A stretch of DNA of 64,000 nt from Streptococcus anginosus (lineage in GTDB: Bacteria > Bacillota > Bacilli > Lactobacillales > Streptococcaceae). A program made the position numbers and the translations under genes. The notes beneath the pieces are model-generated. The model was not told where the DNA came from and searched no databases. It saw only the letters and a program-made list of their open reading frames with translations. Position 1 is the stretch's first letter, and each line of letters begins with the position of its first letter. This document shows, piece after piece, positions 38,318 through 48,137 of this stretch. The stretch is taken from contig NZ_LR134283.1 in assembly GCF_900636475.1 (NCBI RefSeq), positions 434,001 to 498,000 of the forward strand, written 5' to 3'.

Positions 38318-38452
38318 GTGGCTTTTGGTGATAATGGACAACGGAAAAAAACAGGATTTGAAAAATTGACTTTGATTGTAGTTGTTATCATGTTATTGGT
38401 AACGGTTGGAGCAATCTTTGCAAGTGCACTTGGTGCTTTGAGCAATTTCTAA
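38318..38452 (+). CDS. DUF4044 small membrane protein
   Basis: A GTG start after AGAGGTAATATC opens a 44-codon gene: a basic N-terminus (AFGDNGQRKKTGFEKLT) and one transmembrane helix (LIVVVIMLLVTVGAIFASAL). This pattern matches the DUF4044 family of tiny streptococcal membrane proteins. It sits upstream of obgE behind its own promoter and terminator. Confidence 0.75.
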   Translation: MAFGDNGQRKKTGFEKLTLIVVVIMLLVTVGAIFASALGALSNF

Positions 38453-38456
38453 TCCT

Positions 38457-38482
38457 CAAACGCTTGAAAGAGCGTTTTTTTA
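38457..38482 (+). terminator. Terminator or attenuator before obgE
   Basis: AAACGCTT pairs with GAGCGTTT (one G-T pair) around GAAA, followed by T4. No separate obgE promoter is clear, so partial read-through may express obgE. Confidence 0.7.
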
Positions 38483-38509
38483 GAGTGAAAAACGAGAGAA
38501 GAGAAAAAT

Positions 38510-39820
38510 ATGAGTATGTTTTTGGATACAGCTAAGATAAAAGTCAAGGCTGGCAATGGCGGTGATGGCATGGTAGCTTTCCGCCGTGAAAAGTATGTCC
38601 CAAATGGTGGACCTTGGGGCGGTGACGGTGGTCGTGGCGGCAATGTTGTTTTTGTCGTAGATGAAGGGCTTCGCACTTTGATGGATTTTCGCTACAATCG
38701 TCATTTTAAGGCTCAGTCTGGTGAGAAGGGAATGACCAAGGGAATGCACGGTCGTGGTGCAGAAGATTTGATTGTTCACGTACCACAAGGGACAACCGTT
38801 CGTGATGCTGAAACAGGGAAAATCCTGACAGACTTGATTGAAAATGGGCAAAAGTTCGTCGTAGCTCACGGCGGTCGTGGCGGTCGTGGCAATATTCGCT
38901 TTGCGACGCCTAAAAATCCAGCACCAGAAATTTCTGAAAATGGTGAACCGGGTCAAGAACGCGAACTCCAGTTGGAGCTGAAAATTTTGGCAGATGTTGG
39001 TTTGGTTGGATTTCCGTCTGTTGGAAAATCCACACTTTTGAGTGTCATCACTTCTGCTAAGCCGAAAATTGGCGCTTATCATTTCACAACTATTGTACCT
39101 AATCTTGGAATGGTTCGGACGCAGTCCGGTGAATCCTTTGCTGTGGCAGACCTGCCTGGCTTGATTGAAGGAGCCAGCCAAGGTGTAGGACTTGGAACAC
39201 AATTTCTTCGCCATATTGAGCGAACTCGTGTCATCTTGCATGTCATTGATATGTCAGCTAGCGAAGGACGTGATCCTTACGAGGATTATCTTGCTATCAA
39301 TAAGGAATTGGAATCCTACAATCTTCGCTTAATGGAGCGTCCACAGATTATTGTCGCTAATAAAATGGATATGCCTGAAAGTGCAGAGAATCTAAAAGTC
39401 TTTAAAGAAAAATTAGTAGCAAATTATGATGAATTTGATGAACTGCCACAGATTTTTCCAATTTCAAGTTTGACGAAACAAGGCTTGTCAACGCTTTTGG
39501 ATGCAACTGCAGAATTGCTTGATAAAACACCTGAATTTCTGCTTTATGATGAGTCTGAAATGGAAGAGGAAGCCTATTATGGCTTTGATGAAGATGCTCC
39601 AGCTTTTGAAATTTCACGCGATGATGATGCTGCCTGGGTTTTATCTGGTGATAAGTTGGAAAAACTCTTTACCATGACGAACTTTGACCGTGAGGAGGCT
39701 GTCATGAAATTTGCACGGCAACTACGTGGTATGGGGGTAGATGAAGCATTGCGGGCGCGTGGTGCTAAGGATGGTGACTTAGTTCGCATCGGCAAGTTTG
39801 AATTTGAATTTGTAGACTAA
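38510..39820 (+). CDS. obgE: Obg GTPase
   Basis: This 436-residue GTPase acts in 50S assembly and stress control. It has the glycine-rich Obg fold (1-158, [14 protein letters not shown]), the G domain with [10 protein letters not shown] and [13 protein letters not shown] as G4, and the C-terminal OCT domain. Length is normal. Confidence 0.97.
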   Translation: MSMFLDTAKIKVKAGNGGDGMVAFRREKYVPNGGPWGGDGGRGGNVVFVVDEGLRTLMDFRYNRHFKAQSGEKGMTKGMHGRGAEDLIVHVPQGTTVRDAETGKILTDLIENGQKFVVAHGGRGGRGNIRFATPKNPAPEISENGEPGQERELQLELKILADVGLVGFPSVGKSTLLSVITSAKPKIGAYHFTTIVPNLGMVRTQSGESFAVADLPGLIEGASQGVGLGTQFLRHIERTRVILHVIDMSASEGRDPYEDYLAINKELESYNLRLMERPQIIVANKMDMPESAENLKVFKEKLVANYDEFDELPQIFPISSLTKQGLSTLLDATAELLDKTPEFLLYDESEMEEEAYYGFDEDAPAFEISRDDDAAWVLSGDKLEKLFTMTNFDREEAVMKFARQLRGMGVDEALRARGAKDGDLVRIGKFEFEFVD

Positions 39821-39834
39821 AAAGGAGCGATTTT

Positions 39835-39996
39835 ATGGGTGATAAACCAATATCCTTTCGTGATAAAAATGGCAATTTCGTTTCTGCAGCTGACGTTTGG
39901 AATGAAGAAAAACTCGAAAAACTTTTTAACAAACTCAATCCGAACCGAAAATTTCGCTTGGAACGTGAGAAATTAGCACAAAAGAAAAAAGAATAG
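39835..39996 (+). CDS. Small conserved hypothetical protein after obgE
   Basis: ATG 39835 after AAAGGAGCG opens a 53-codon gene encoding MGDKPISFRDKNGNFVSAAD, then VWNEEKLEKLFNKLNPNRK and a basic tail. It is too short for many gene finders, but the ribosome site, tight spacing to obgE and regular amphipathic composition support it. Similar short proteins follow obgE in other streptococci. Function unknown. Confidence 0.75.
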   Translation: MGDKPISFRDKNGNFVSAADVWNEEKLEKLFNKLNPNRKFRLEREKLAQKKKE

Positions 39997-40033
39997 GACT
40001 TGCTCATTTTTGAGCCAAGTCCTATTCTTTAAT
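39986..40033. terminator. Bidirectional terminator
   Basis: AAAGAATAGGACTTG pairs with CAAGTCCTATTCTTT, with a further GCTC/GAGC inner stem. A and T runs on both sides fit termination of the obgE operon and of the convergent deacetylase gene. Confidence 0.85.
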
Positions 40034-40979
40034 TTGTAGCAATTTCATTTAATAAGTCTTGTGCAGTCGTTGTTGGATTGACACGAACACGGTTGAGGGT
40101 TAAAAGTCCGTCATTAAGAGAAGCTAGTCCGTTGTTGGTTGTCAATCCCATTTTATAGCCGAGGCTTTCAGCAATTTGTGTCGTTGTTTCACTATAACGT
40201 CCTGAAGGATAAGCAACCGTCGTTGTATTTTGGGAGAGGTTGCTATCTAGATATTGCTTAGAAACTTGCAATTCTGTCGTTTGTGTTTCAGCATTTGCAA
40301 GGGATAAATCTGGATGATTAACGGTATGATCTTCAAAAGACATTCCCTTTTGCTTCATTTCCTTGATTTGCTCAAGCGTCAGCATATCCTCGCGTCCATT
40401 TTCGACAAAACCAGTAATGACATTATTGGTTGCCCGCATTTGGTATTTTTGAAGAAGTGGGAAAGCATTGGTGTAAAAATCTCTCAAACTATCATCAAAG
40501 GTCAACCAAACGACTTTTTTATTTTTCGGAAGGACATTTTCAGTCAAAACTTTATAGGCTTCCTTTGGCGTGAGAGTATAATAGCCAGCGTCTTTTAGAG
40601 CTTTCAAATGACTTTCAAACGTTTCAGGCGAGACAATCAAACCAGCATTTGCTGCTTCAGAAGGATCCATATTGTGAATCGCATGGTACATCAAAATAGG
40701 GAATTTAACAGGCTGATCTTGCCTTATCCATTTCACTTTGCTTACTTTTTCACTAGATCCAGATGTTTCTTTAGTAGTTGCTTGAGAAGTAGAAGATTTT
40801 CTCACTTGTGAAGTGGCAGTTCTTGTATGGTTATTAGCCAGATTTGTTCCAGAGCGTTTCCACATAAATGTTCCTGCAATCACTAGAACAACCAATAAGA
40901 TGAAGCTTATAATAGCACGCCGTTGTCTCCTCTTACGAATACGATTTCGTACAGAACGATTACCAGAATGTTTTCCCAT
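40029..40979 (-). CDS. Membrane-anchored polysaccharide deacetylase
   Basis: This 316-residue protein has a very basic N-terminus (RNRIRKRRQRR), one membrane helix (IISFILLVVLVIAGTFMW), a Ser/Thr-rich linker and a NodB-type carbohydrate esterase 4 domain. The metal motif WLTFDDS and the later HTVNHPDLS with two histidines are visible, plus YPSGRYSE. It faces the cell surface and may deacetylate cell-wall glycan; PgdA identity is not certain. AAAGGAGTTCCACATA precedes the ATG. Confidence 0.85.
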   Translation of the reverse strand: MGKHSGNRSVRNRIRKRRQRRAIISFILLVVLVIAGTFMWKRSGTNLANNHTRTATSQVRKSSTSQATTKETSGSSEKVSKVKWIRQDQPVKFPILMYHAIHNMDPSEAANAGLIVSPETFESHLKALKDAGYYTLTPKEAYKVLTENVLPKNKKVVWLTFDDSLRDFYTNAFPLLQKYQMRATNNVITGFVENGREDMLTLEQIKEMKQKGMSFEDHTVNHPDLSLANAETQTTELQVSKQYLDSNLSQNTTTVAYPSGRYSETTTQIAESLGYKMGLTTNNGLASLNDGLLTLNRVRVNPTTTAQDLLNEIATN

Positions 40980-41121
40980 TATGTGGAACTCCTTTTACTT
41001 TTAAATCACTATGTATATTTTACCATATTTCTGACTAACCGTTCACAATTTTTTTAAAATAGATTTCTATTATTTTTATAAAAATCCTGAAGTCTGCTTA
41101 CTAGAAAAAAACGAGTTTATT

Positions 41122-41130
41122 TGCTATAAT
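41122..41130 (+). promoter_or_regulatory. hom-thrB promoter
   Basis: TGCTATAAT is a consensus extended -10, followed by CAAGGAG and the hom ATG. No T-box or riboswitch is visible in the short leader. Confidence 0.65.
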
Positions 41131-41158
41131 AAAAAGAATAAAAGCTCAAGGAGTAGTC

Positions 41159-42445
41159 ATGTCTATTAAAATTGCTTTACTTGGTTTTGGGACAGTTGCT
41201 AGTGGTGTTCCATTTTTATTGAAAGAAAATAGTGAAAAGATTGTGCAAGCAGCTCATTCAGAAATTGAAATTGCGAAAGTATTGGTAAAAGATGATGCTG
41301 AAAAAGAACGCTTGTTAGCAGCAGGAAATCATTTTAATTTTGTCACGACGATTGATGAAATTGTAAATGATAATGAAGTAACGATTGTCGTTGAATTGAT
41401 GGGGCGTATTGAACCTGCAAAAACTTTCATCACTCAAGCGTTAGAAGCAGGTAAACATGTTGTCACTGCAAATAAAGACTTGCTGGCAGTTCATGGCGCT
41501 GAGTTGCTTGAGATTGCTGCAAAACACAAGGTGGCTCTTTACTATGAAGCGGCAGTAGCGGGAGGAATTCCGATTTTACGCACGCTTGTTAATTCCCTAG
41601 CTTCTGATAAAATTACGCGTATTCTCGGTGTGGTCAATGGAACGTCCAACTTCATGATGACCAAAATGGTAGAAGAAGGTTGGTCTTATGAGGCGGCACT
41701 TGCTGAAGCACAGCGACTTGGATTTGCAGAAAGTGACCCAACCAATGATGTGGACGGAATTGATGCTGCATATAAAATGGTTATTTTAAGTCAATTTGCC
41801 TTTGGAATGACGGTTAAATTTGAAGATGTCGCCCACCAAGGCATTCGCAATATTACACCAGAAGATGTAGCAGTTGCGCAGCAATTAGGCTATGTTGTCA
41901 AATTAGTTGGTTCCATTGAAGAAACGGAATCAGGTCTCGCTGCAGAAGTCACACCGACCTTTTTACCAAAAACTCATCCTCTTGCTAGTGTGAATGGCGT
42001 GATGAATGCAGTCTTTGTGGAATCTATCGGTATTGGTGAGTCAATGTATTACGGTCCAGGTGCCGGACAAAAACCCACCGCAACAAGTGTTGTTGTAGAT
42101 ATTATTCGGATTGTTCGACGGATTAATGAAGGAACCGTTGGAAAAGCCTTTAATGAGTTTCGGCGTGAATTAGTTCTGGCTAAACCAGAAGATAGTAAGA
42201 GCCCGTACTACTTTTCGATATTGGCACCTGATGCGAAAGGACAAGTTTTACGCTTAGCAGAAATTTTTAATGCTGAAAATGTCTCCTTTAAACAAATTCT
42301 GCAACAAGAAACAGACGGAAATACCGCACGAGTCGTAATTATTACCCATGCTGTCAATAAAATACAGCTAGAAAATGTCGCTCGAAAATTGCAGGCAACT
42401 TCTGATTTTAAATTATTGAACACCTTCAAAGTATTGGGAGAATAA
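41159..42445 (+). CDS. hom: Homoserine dehydrogenase
   Basis: This 428-residue enzyme reduces aspartate semialdehyde to homoserine. It has the NAD(P) loop GFGTVASG, the catalytic region [11 protein letters not shown] and [16 protein letters not shown], and a C-terminal ACT domain (about 350-428) for threonine feedback. It draws on the product of asd at 6 kb. The next gene thrB starts 1 nt after its stop. Confidence 0.96.
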   Translation: MSIKIALLGFGTVASGVPFLLKENSEKIVQAAHSEIEIAKVLVKDDAEKERLLAAGNHFNFVTTIDEIVNDNEVTIVVELMGRIEPAKTFITQALEAGKHVVTANKDLLAVHGAELLEIAAKHKVALYYEAAVAGGIPILRTLVNSLASDKITRILGVVNGTSNFMMTKMVEEGWSYEAALAEAQRLGFAESDPTNDVDGIDAAYKMVILSQFAFGMTVKFEDVAHQGIRNITPEDVAVAQQLGYVVKLVGSIEETESGLAAEVTPTFLPKTHPLASVNGVMNAVFVESIGIGESMYYGPGAGQKPTATSVVVDIIRIVRRINEGTVGKAFNEFRRELVLAKPEDSKSPYYFSILAPDAKGQVLRLAEIFNAENVSFKQILQQETDGNTARVVIITHAVNKIQLENVARKLQATSDFKLLNTFKVLGE

Positions 42446-42446
42446 A

Positions 42447-43313
42447 ATGAAAATTATTGTACCTGCAACGAGCGCGAATATTGGTCCAGGATTTGACTCG
42501 GTTGGTGTAGCTGTCAGTAAATATCTAACCATTGAAGTTTTGGGAGAAAGCGACCGTTGGCTAATTGAGCATGATTTGGAGCGGCGTATTCCTTCAAATG
42601 AACGCAATTTATTGATTAAAGTGGCGCGCAGAATTGCTCCAGCTATTCAACCTCATCATTTAAAAATGACAAGTGATATTCCTTTAGCGCGTGGTCTGGG
42701 TTCTTCTAGTTCCGTTATTGTTGCAGGAATTGAACTTGCAAATCAATTGGCAAATTTGCAGTTGTCAAATGCTGAAAAATTGAATCTTGCGACGAAAATT
42801 GAAGGACATCCAGATAATGTAGCACCTGCTATTTATGGTAATTTGACGATTTCTAGTTATTTAAACGAGAAAGTTTCAACTGTAGTGACGGAATTTCCAG
42901 AAGTAAGCTTTATTGCCTATGTTCCAAATTATGAATTGCGTACTAAAGACAGCCGTGGCGTTCTTCCAAAAGGTTTATCTTATCGTGAAGCTGTCACTGC
43001 AAGCTCTGTAGCGAATGTGGCTATTGCCGCTTTAATGAAGGGCGATATGGTAACAGCGGGGCGTGCTATTGAGTCCGACCGTTTTCATGAGCATTTTCGC
43101 CAAGGTTTGATTAAGGAATTTCCAAAAATTAAGATGTTGGCAAAGAAAAACGGTGCGTATGCGACTTATCTATCAGGAGCAGGACCTACTGTGATGGTTC
43201 TAGCACCAAAAGACCAGTCGAATATGATAAAAGAGAAAATAGAAGAGCAACAATTTAAAGGACAAGTTTTTGAGCTTCAGGTTGATTGCCGAGGCGTTCG
43301 AGTAGAAAAATGA
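42447..43313 (+). CDS. thrB: Homoserine kinase
   Basis: This 288-residue GHMP kinase phosphorylates homoserine for threonine synthesis. The ATP loop is [16 protein letters not shown] near residue 80-95, with the N-terminal [17 protein letters not shown] and the C-terminal [12 protein letters not shown] also conserved. Coupled to hom by near-overlap (TAAAATG). thrC is not in the window. Confidence 0.96.
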   Translation: MKIIVPATSANIGPGFDSVGVAVSKYLTIEVLGESDRWLIEHDLERRIPSNERNLLIKVARRIAPAIQPHHLKMTSDIPLARGLGSSSSVIVAGIELANQLANLQLSNAEKLNLATKIEGHPDNVAPAIYGNLTISSYLNEKVSTVVTEFPEVSFIAYVPNYELRTKDSRGVLPKGLSYREAVTASSVANVAIAALMKGDMVTAGRAIESDRFHEHFRQGLIKEFPKIKMLAKKNGAYATYLSGAGPTVMVLAPKDQSNMIKEKIEEQQFKGQVFELQVDCRGVRVEK

Positions 43314-43321
43314 GAAGAGTG

Positions 43322-43590
43322 AAGAGGGTGGAACAGAACTAAATGAAATAAAAATTTAGTTCGTAATCTTACCCTCACAAGGTTGCTCAATAGTCTGAGC
43401 ACCTATTGAGGTGGCAGATAAGGAAAACGAAGTTTTCGCTAAAAGTGTCATTCCGAGCTTGAAAAAGTGAACCGCTTGGAAAGCTCTATCTGCCACCTCA
43501 AGGCAGTACTTTGAGCAATCAGTCGCTGCATCGTTGATTTATTACATAGTATGCTTTTAGGTTGGGAATTTTTGTCCTAACCTCTTTTAA
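43322..43590. repeat. Composite intergenic repeat with long inverted arms
   Basis: This 358-nt spacer has no gene but three structured blocks. Block one (43324-43376) nests GAGGGT/ACCCTC around GAACTAAAT/ATTTAGTTC. Block two (about 43381-43522) has arms of about 36-40 nt; the innermost GAGGTGGCAGATA and TATCTGCCACCTC are perfect. Block three (43558-43588) is a terminator-like AGGTTGGGA/TCCTAACCT hairpin with CTTTT. Part of it recurs inverted near 63374-63410. Confidence 0.7.
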
Positions 43591-43612
43591 TATTCTTACA
43601 AAAAATTCCCTC

Positions 43613-43642
43613 TTGTCTATTTATTCAAATGTATGCTATAAT
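43613..43642 (+). promoter_or_regulatory. Promoter of the 43.7-kb membrane protein
   Basis: TTGTCT (43613-43618), an 18-nt spacer and TGCTATAAT (TATAAT at 43637-43642) precede an AAAGGAG ribosome site. Confidence 0.65.
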
Positions 43643-43671
43643 AAATAAAGAATATATAAAGGAGTCCGGCT

Positions 43672-44601
43672 ATGAATAAACTTGATTTGCAGGCACTTGC
43701 GGATGAGTTAGGGTTGCAATTTGATGAGACTTCATCTGTTATTTTTGGTCAAAAAGATGGTTATACTTTCTATATTGAACAAATGAATCAAAAAAATCAA
43801 TACCGTATTTGTTGTTCGGTAAAAAATGGCGAAGCGTTGCCTTCTTTGGAAGAATTTAAAGAGTTGACGAAATTTTCTAAGGCATTGAAAACCTATCAAG
43901 TTAATTTGTATAAATCAAGCTTTGATATTAAAGTAGGTATGACCAAAGGAAAAACACGTGAGCATATTCGTCAGGGATTACAAGACATTATCGCGTTCTT
44001 GAAAGAAAGAAATCTGACGAATGTTTGCGAGCAGACCGGAAAAGCAGGGCAAGTGGATGTTTATCAGGTAGGAGGAAATTTGTTGCTTCTTTCACCAGAA
44101 GCCTTTCAGGAATTAAGTTCGGATTTGTCTATCGCCAATCAAGCTTATGATCATCAAAAAGAAAGTATCTTAGCAGGTACAGTAGGGGCATTTCTGGGAA
44201 GCTTGATAGGGGGAATTGTTATCTTAGTGATTGCTCAACTTGGTTATGTAGCTGTTGTCTCAGGAATTGTCATGGGAGTTTGTACAGTAAAAGGGTACGA
44301 ATTGTTAGGTAAAAAGTTGTCTAAAGTTGGTATCGCGATTAGTGTTGTTTTTATGCTTATCATGATGTTGGTTGCGCACCAATTTGACTATGCAATTCAG
44401 CTTGCAAAAGCAGAAAGAGCAGATGTTTTTACCGCTTTTACTTATCTGACAAATTATATCTTAAATGGCAATGAAGTACATATTTCTTATTGGACAAATC
44501 TTGGTTTGCTATTATTGTTCACAGGTGCTGGGGCTGTGGGAACGATTATCAGTGCTCTTTCCGCACAATCACAGAAATATCTTACAAGAAAATTAGGGTA
44601 A
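43672..44601 (+). CDS. Unrecognised membrane protein
   Basis: This 309-residue protein has a soluble N-terminal half (1-160, with no motif I recognise) and four hydrophobic segments: about 165-190 (glycine-rich, TVGAFLGSLIGGIVILVIAQ), 190-210, 220-240 and 280-300. AAAGGAGTCCGGCT precedes the ATG. It lies just upstream of a stand-alone EIIC-like permease, which has its own promoter. Function unknown. Confidence 0.75.
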   Translation: MNKLDLQALADELGLQFDETSSVIFGQKDGYTFYIEQMNQKNQYRICCSVKNGEALPSLEEFKELTKFSKALKTYQVNLYKSSFDIKVGMTKGKTREHIRQGLQDIIAFLKERNLTNVCEQTGKAGQVDVYQVGGNLLLLSPEAFQELSSDLSIANQAYDHQKESILAGTVGAFLGSLIGGIVILVIAQLGYVAVVSGIVMGVCTVKGYELLGKKLSKVGIAISVVFMLIMMLVAHQFDYAIQLAKAERADVFTAFTYLTNYILNGNEVHISYWTNLGLLLLFTGAGAVGTIISALSAQSQKYLTRKLG

Positions 44602-44722
44602 GTTTAAATATTTTAAGGCTTGGATTTTCATCTGAGCTTTTTTAGATTTAACTTACAAACTATTGAATATTTGCTATGGTTATTCATCAAAATATTTAGC
44701 ATGTTATTTTTACTTAGTCTAA

Positions 44723-44751
44723 TTGAATTGTCGTCTCAACTATGCTACAAT
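44723..44751 (+). promoter_or_regulatory. Promoter of the EIIC-like gene, predicted leaderless
   Basis: TTGAAT (44723-44728), a 17-nt spacer ending TGC, and TACAAT (44746-44751) precede ATGATG by 6 nt. Confidence 0.7.
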
Positions 44752-44757
44752 CAAGCT

Positions 44758-46086
44758 ATGATGTTCAATAAATTAACCAGAAAAAGTCGTATAGATCAAT
44801 ACTTAATAAAAAAAATGATTGCCTTTCGGCAAATGAGTTTCATTAAAATTACACAAGAAACATTGGTATCGCTCTTTCCTTTTTTCTTGCTAACAACGAC
44901 AACAATGGTTTTGTCAGAGTCGGTTTTTTCAGTAAATGGTTATATTAACAACCTATTCAGCGTTCGCTCTTGGTTTCCTCATTTTTCAACTATTAGCTTA
45001 GTCACGACAAATTTCACCTATCTGATAGGGGGATTGGCAGGACCATTAGCGACTTATTTTAGTGCAAAATACACAGCTGGTTATTATGGTCGTAGTACGG
45101 GGACAGCTGGGATTACAGCCTTTATTTTTAGCTTATTAGTTAATTCGCGCGAATTATTTTCGGTGGTTTTAAATGACGGCGCTTTGACGAAAATCAATCT
45201 TCCTGTCAATATCAATCTAATTGTTGCGATATTGATTGGTTATGTGGTGGGACAAATTTTTCGATTTTCAAGTCCGAATGATGACCACATTGTAGATGAG
45301 CATTTTATTTATTACCCTAAAACGTTGCGCCCTATCTTTTGCTCGTTTGCTCTGGCTGTCTTGGTTAGTTTTCTCATTAATCTGGGCAATCGACACAATG
45401 TTTTTTCAACAATTGCAAATTTTTTGTCAGGCTTAATTGTCAATAGAAACAATATCTTTGTCATTGAAATGAATACTGCCTTACGGACTTTTAGTGCTTG
45501 GATTGGAAATAGTAATTCATTTAATGACCTGCCGTTTGTCAATGACTCCTCTGCCTTGGATAATCTCAATTATGCTTTGAAACATCATACTACAACAGGG
45601 GTACCTTATCTCTTTTCAACGACCAATCTGTATGATGCTTATGGAACGTTTTCAGGTCTGGGCGGAGTTTTAGCTCTTCTCGTAGCTATTCTCTGGAAAT
45701 CTCGAAGTGACAAAGACCGAGATGTGAGTTTGAAAAGTATTTTTCCTTCACTTTTCAACCATGGTGTAGCCTTTATGGTTGGGATTCCTATATTTTTCAA
45801 CTTTCTATTTTTAATCCCTTTTATCCTCGTACCCATGCTGAATGTCTTTGTAGCTAGTATTTTTCTATATTTTAGAATAATGCCTCCGGCTGTTTATCCA
45901 GTTCCTAGCGGAACGCCAAGTGTACTCTATGCTTTTATTGGGACAGGTGGAAGTTTGCGAGCATTAGCAGTAGGAATTTTCATTTTTATTATTGATGTTC
46001 TCCTTTATATCCCCTTTGTGAGATTTAATGACCGGATTCATGAGGAACTCAGACAAATGGATCAGAAAGGAGGCGAACATGACTAA
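44758..46086 (+). CDS. Stand-alone PTS EIIC-like membrane permease
   Basis: This 442-residue protein has about ten membrane helices and resembles the EIIC domain of cellobiose/oligosaccharide PTS (TAGYYGRSTGTAGITAFIFS, FVNDSSALDNLNYALKHHTT, PYLFSTTNLYDAYGTFSGLG). No EIIA or EIIB lies nearby, so it may use partners elsewhere or act differently. The start is ATG 44758 or the adjacent ATG 44761; a longer frame from 44620 would begin upstream of the promoter. It overlaps the next gene by 8 nt. Confidence 0.75.
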   Translation: MMFNKLTRKSRIDQYLIKKMIAFRQMSFIKITQETLVSLFPFFLLTTTTMVLSESVFSVNGYINNLFSVRSWFPHFSTISLVTTNFTYLIGGLAGPLATYFSAKYTAGYYGRSTGTAGITAFIFSLLVNSRELFSVVLNDGALTKINLPVNINLIVAILIGYVVGQIFRFSSPNDDHIVDEHFIYYPKTLRPIFCSFALAVLVSFLINLGNRHNVFSTIANFLSGLIVNRNNIFVIEMNTALRTFSAWIGNSNSFNDLPFVNDSSALDNLNYALKHHTTTGVPYLFSTTNLYDAYGTFSGLGGVLALLVAILWKSRSDKDRDVSLKSIFPSLFNHGVAFMVGIPIFFNFLFLIPFILVPMLNVFVASIFLYFRIMPPAVYPVPSGTPSVLYAFIGTGGSLRALAVGIFIFIIDVLLYIPFVRFNDRIHEELRQMDQKGGEHD

Positions 46087-46921
46087 AAAGGTAAAAATAG
46101 TGCTACTAATTGTTCTAATTTTTTTGATAGGACTAGCAGTTCCCTCTTATAGTTGGACGAGAAAAAATATTGATCAAATTGCTAAATTTTATAATGCTCG
46201 GATGTCGCCAATCATTATGATACCAGGTAGTTCTGCTACGGAAAACCGCTTTGATGGCTTGGTTCAAAAGCTCAATCAAAGACGTCGCGGCGTGAAGCAT
46301 AGCTTGCTCAAAGTTAAGGTCTGGAATGACGGACGAATTACATATAGCGGATCTATCGCAGCGAATGATAATGAGCCAATTATTGTGATTGGTTTTGAAA
46401 ATAATAAAGATGGCTATAGTAACATCAAAAAACAAGCCAAAATGGTTGACACTGCCTTTGAAAATCTCCAAGGAAAATACAATTTCAATAATTTTAAGGG
46501 CTTGGGTCACTCAAACGGTGGTTTAATTTACACAGCTTTTATTGAAAATTACCTCGGCAGCTATGATGTGGAATTGAAGAAGTTGATGACAATCGGGACG
46601 CCTTATAACTTTACTGAAACCAATATCAACAATAAAACTGAGATGTTAGCTGATTTCATTAAAAATCGTGAAAATATTCCGACCACTTTAGCTATGTATT
46701 CTGTTGCAGGAACCATTACTTATGATTCAGACGAATTGGTACCAGATACGAGCGTGAGTGCAGGGAAATATATTTATCAAGGACAAGCGGCGCACTATAC
46801 TGAAACCACAGTCACAGGTGCGGATGCCCAGCACTCGGACTTGCCAACCAATGATGAGGTTGTCTTCTTAGTTCAAGAGCGCCTTGTAGATAGACAAAAC
46901 CAGCGAAATCAAAGAAATTGA
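46079..46921 (+). CDS. DUF915 alpha/beta hydrolase, membrane-anchored or secreted
   Basis: This 280-residue protein has an N-terminal hydrophobic helix (VKIVLLIVLIFLIGLAVPSY) and an alpha/beta hydrolase of the DUF915 family. The nucleophile is Ser145 in GLGHSNGG, an oxyanion-type IMIPGSSATENRF loop is at 46-58, an acid is likely in SDELVPDTS, and the catalytic His in DAQHSDLP. Substrate unknown. ATG 46079 follows AAAGGAGGCGAAC and overlaps the end of the EIIC-like gene, implying joint translation. Confidence 0.85.
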   Translation: MTKKVKIVLLIVLIFLIGLAVPSYSWTRKNIDQIAKFYNARMSPIIMIPGSSATENRFDGLVQKLNQRRRGVKHSLLKVKVWNDGRITYSGSIAANDNEPIIVIGFENNKDGYSNIKKQAKMVDTAFENLQGKYNFNNFKGLGHSNGGLIYTAFIENYLGSYDVELKKLMTIGTPYNFTETNINNKTEMLADFIKNRENIPTTLAMYSVAGTITYDSDELVPDTSVSAGKYIYQGQAAHYTETTVTGADAQHSDLPTNDEVVFLVQERLVDRQNQRNQRN

Positions 46922-46990
46922 GAAGGAGTAGGACAGACGCCTAGGGCTGCTGACACAATCATGGTCATCTATCCTAATCTCCTCTTTTTG
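46922..46990 (+). terminator. Probable terminator after the DUF915 gene
   Basis: GAGAAGGAGTAGGA pairs with TCCTAATCTCCTC across a loop of about 35 nt, followed by TTTTTG. The long loop lowers confidence. Confidence 0.5.
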
Positions 46991-47119
46991 TTGTTATAAA
47001 TTATGAATCGGACGATAATTGCTATTCATTTTTTGCATACCACTCTGCAATTTTGCTATTGTACTTTTTCTGAAAAGAGCGTTATACTTATGATAAAAAT
47101 TGCGAAAAGAGGAAATCAC

Positions 47120-47968
47120 ATGCAAAATATAATCTTAAACAACGGTGTCGAAATTCCAATTTTAGGTTTTGAAGTGTACTAAATTGCTCCCAAAGATACC
47201 AAGAGTGCTGTGCTAAATGCTATCAAGGCAGGTTATCGTCATTTTGATACTGCTCAAGCCTATGCCAATGAAAAGGAAGTAGGCGAGGCGATTCGAGAGT
47301 CTGGGATTGACCGCAAAGAGTTTTTCATCACTAGTAAAGTCTGGTTATCCAACTATGGATACGACAAGGCTTATGCCTCGGTTTTAGAATCTCTTGGCAG
47401 AATGGAGTTAGATTATCTGGATCTTATGTTGCTCCACCAACCTTTTGGTGACTATTATGGTACCTACCGTGCTTTGGAAAAACTTTACAAAGAAGGAAAA
47501 CTTCGAGCGATTGGTGTGTCTAATTTTTATCCAGATTGTCTCAGCGACATTGTAGCTTTCAATGAGATTACACCACAAGTCAATCAAGTGGAAACTCACC
47601 CACTGAATCAACAGATATTCGCACAAGAAAATATGATAAAAAATAAGGTACAAATTGAATCTTGGGCTACTTTTGCAGAAGGTCGTGGTGACATTTTCAA
47701 CAATCCAATTCTCAAAAGTATTGCTGATAAACATGGTAAATCCACTGCACAAGTCATGGTTCGCTGGCAAGTTCAACGGGGAATTGTTTGCTTGACTAAG
47801 TCTTCACGTTTTGAGCGAATGAAGGAAAATATTGATGTTTTTGACTTTGAACTCAGTGCAGAAGATATGACAAAGATTGCAAGTATGGACACCCAAACCA
47901 GCCTTTTCTTTAATCATCAAGAAGCCAGCACAGTAGATCTCTTTTTAGGATTTCTGGGGAGAAAATGA
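47120..47968 (+). pseudogene. Aldo/keto reductase interrupted by a stop at codon 21
   Basis: ATG 47120 after GAGGAAATCAC starts a frame encoding MQNIILNNGVEIPILGFEVY, then TAA (47180-47182), then the same frame continues to 47968 as a complete aldo/keto reductase. The catalytic residues are present in FDTAQAY, ITSKVW and LLHQPF. Family members have a Gln codon (CAA) where TAA stands, and a Gly where this one has Glu in GFEVY. The stop is probably a CAA to TAA mutation; re-initiation downstream would lose the first strand. Confidence 0.85.
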
Positions 47969-48137
47969 GAACAGGATTTTCGTTTGATTTCAGAAAATAA
48001 CTATGTTACTTTTTATTCAGATAATATTTTAATAACAATTGGGTATAATTACTTGATTTTCGTTTGAAAAAGATTATTATATATGTAAGTAATCGGATGT
48101 AAAGAATGCTTTATTATAATTTTTGAAAGGTTATCTA

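Noticed and set aside
38480..39241. Minus-strand 253-codon ORF within obgE
   Set aside because: Long but antisense to an intact Obg GTPase with all motifs; no ribosome site and no recognisable protein.
44620..44757. Longer N-terminus for the EIIC-like protein
   Set aside because: It starts upstream of a near-consensus promoter whose -10 is 6 nt before ATG 44758.
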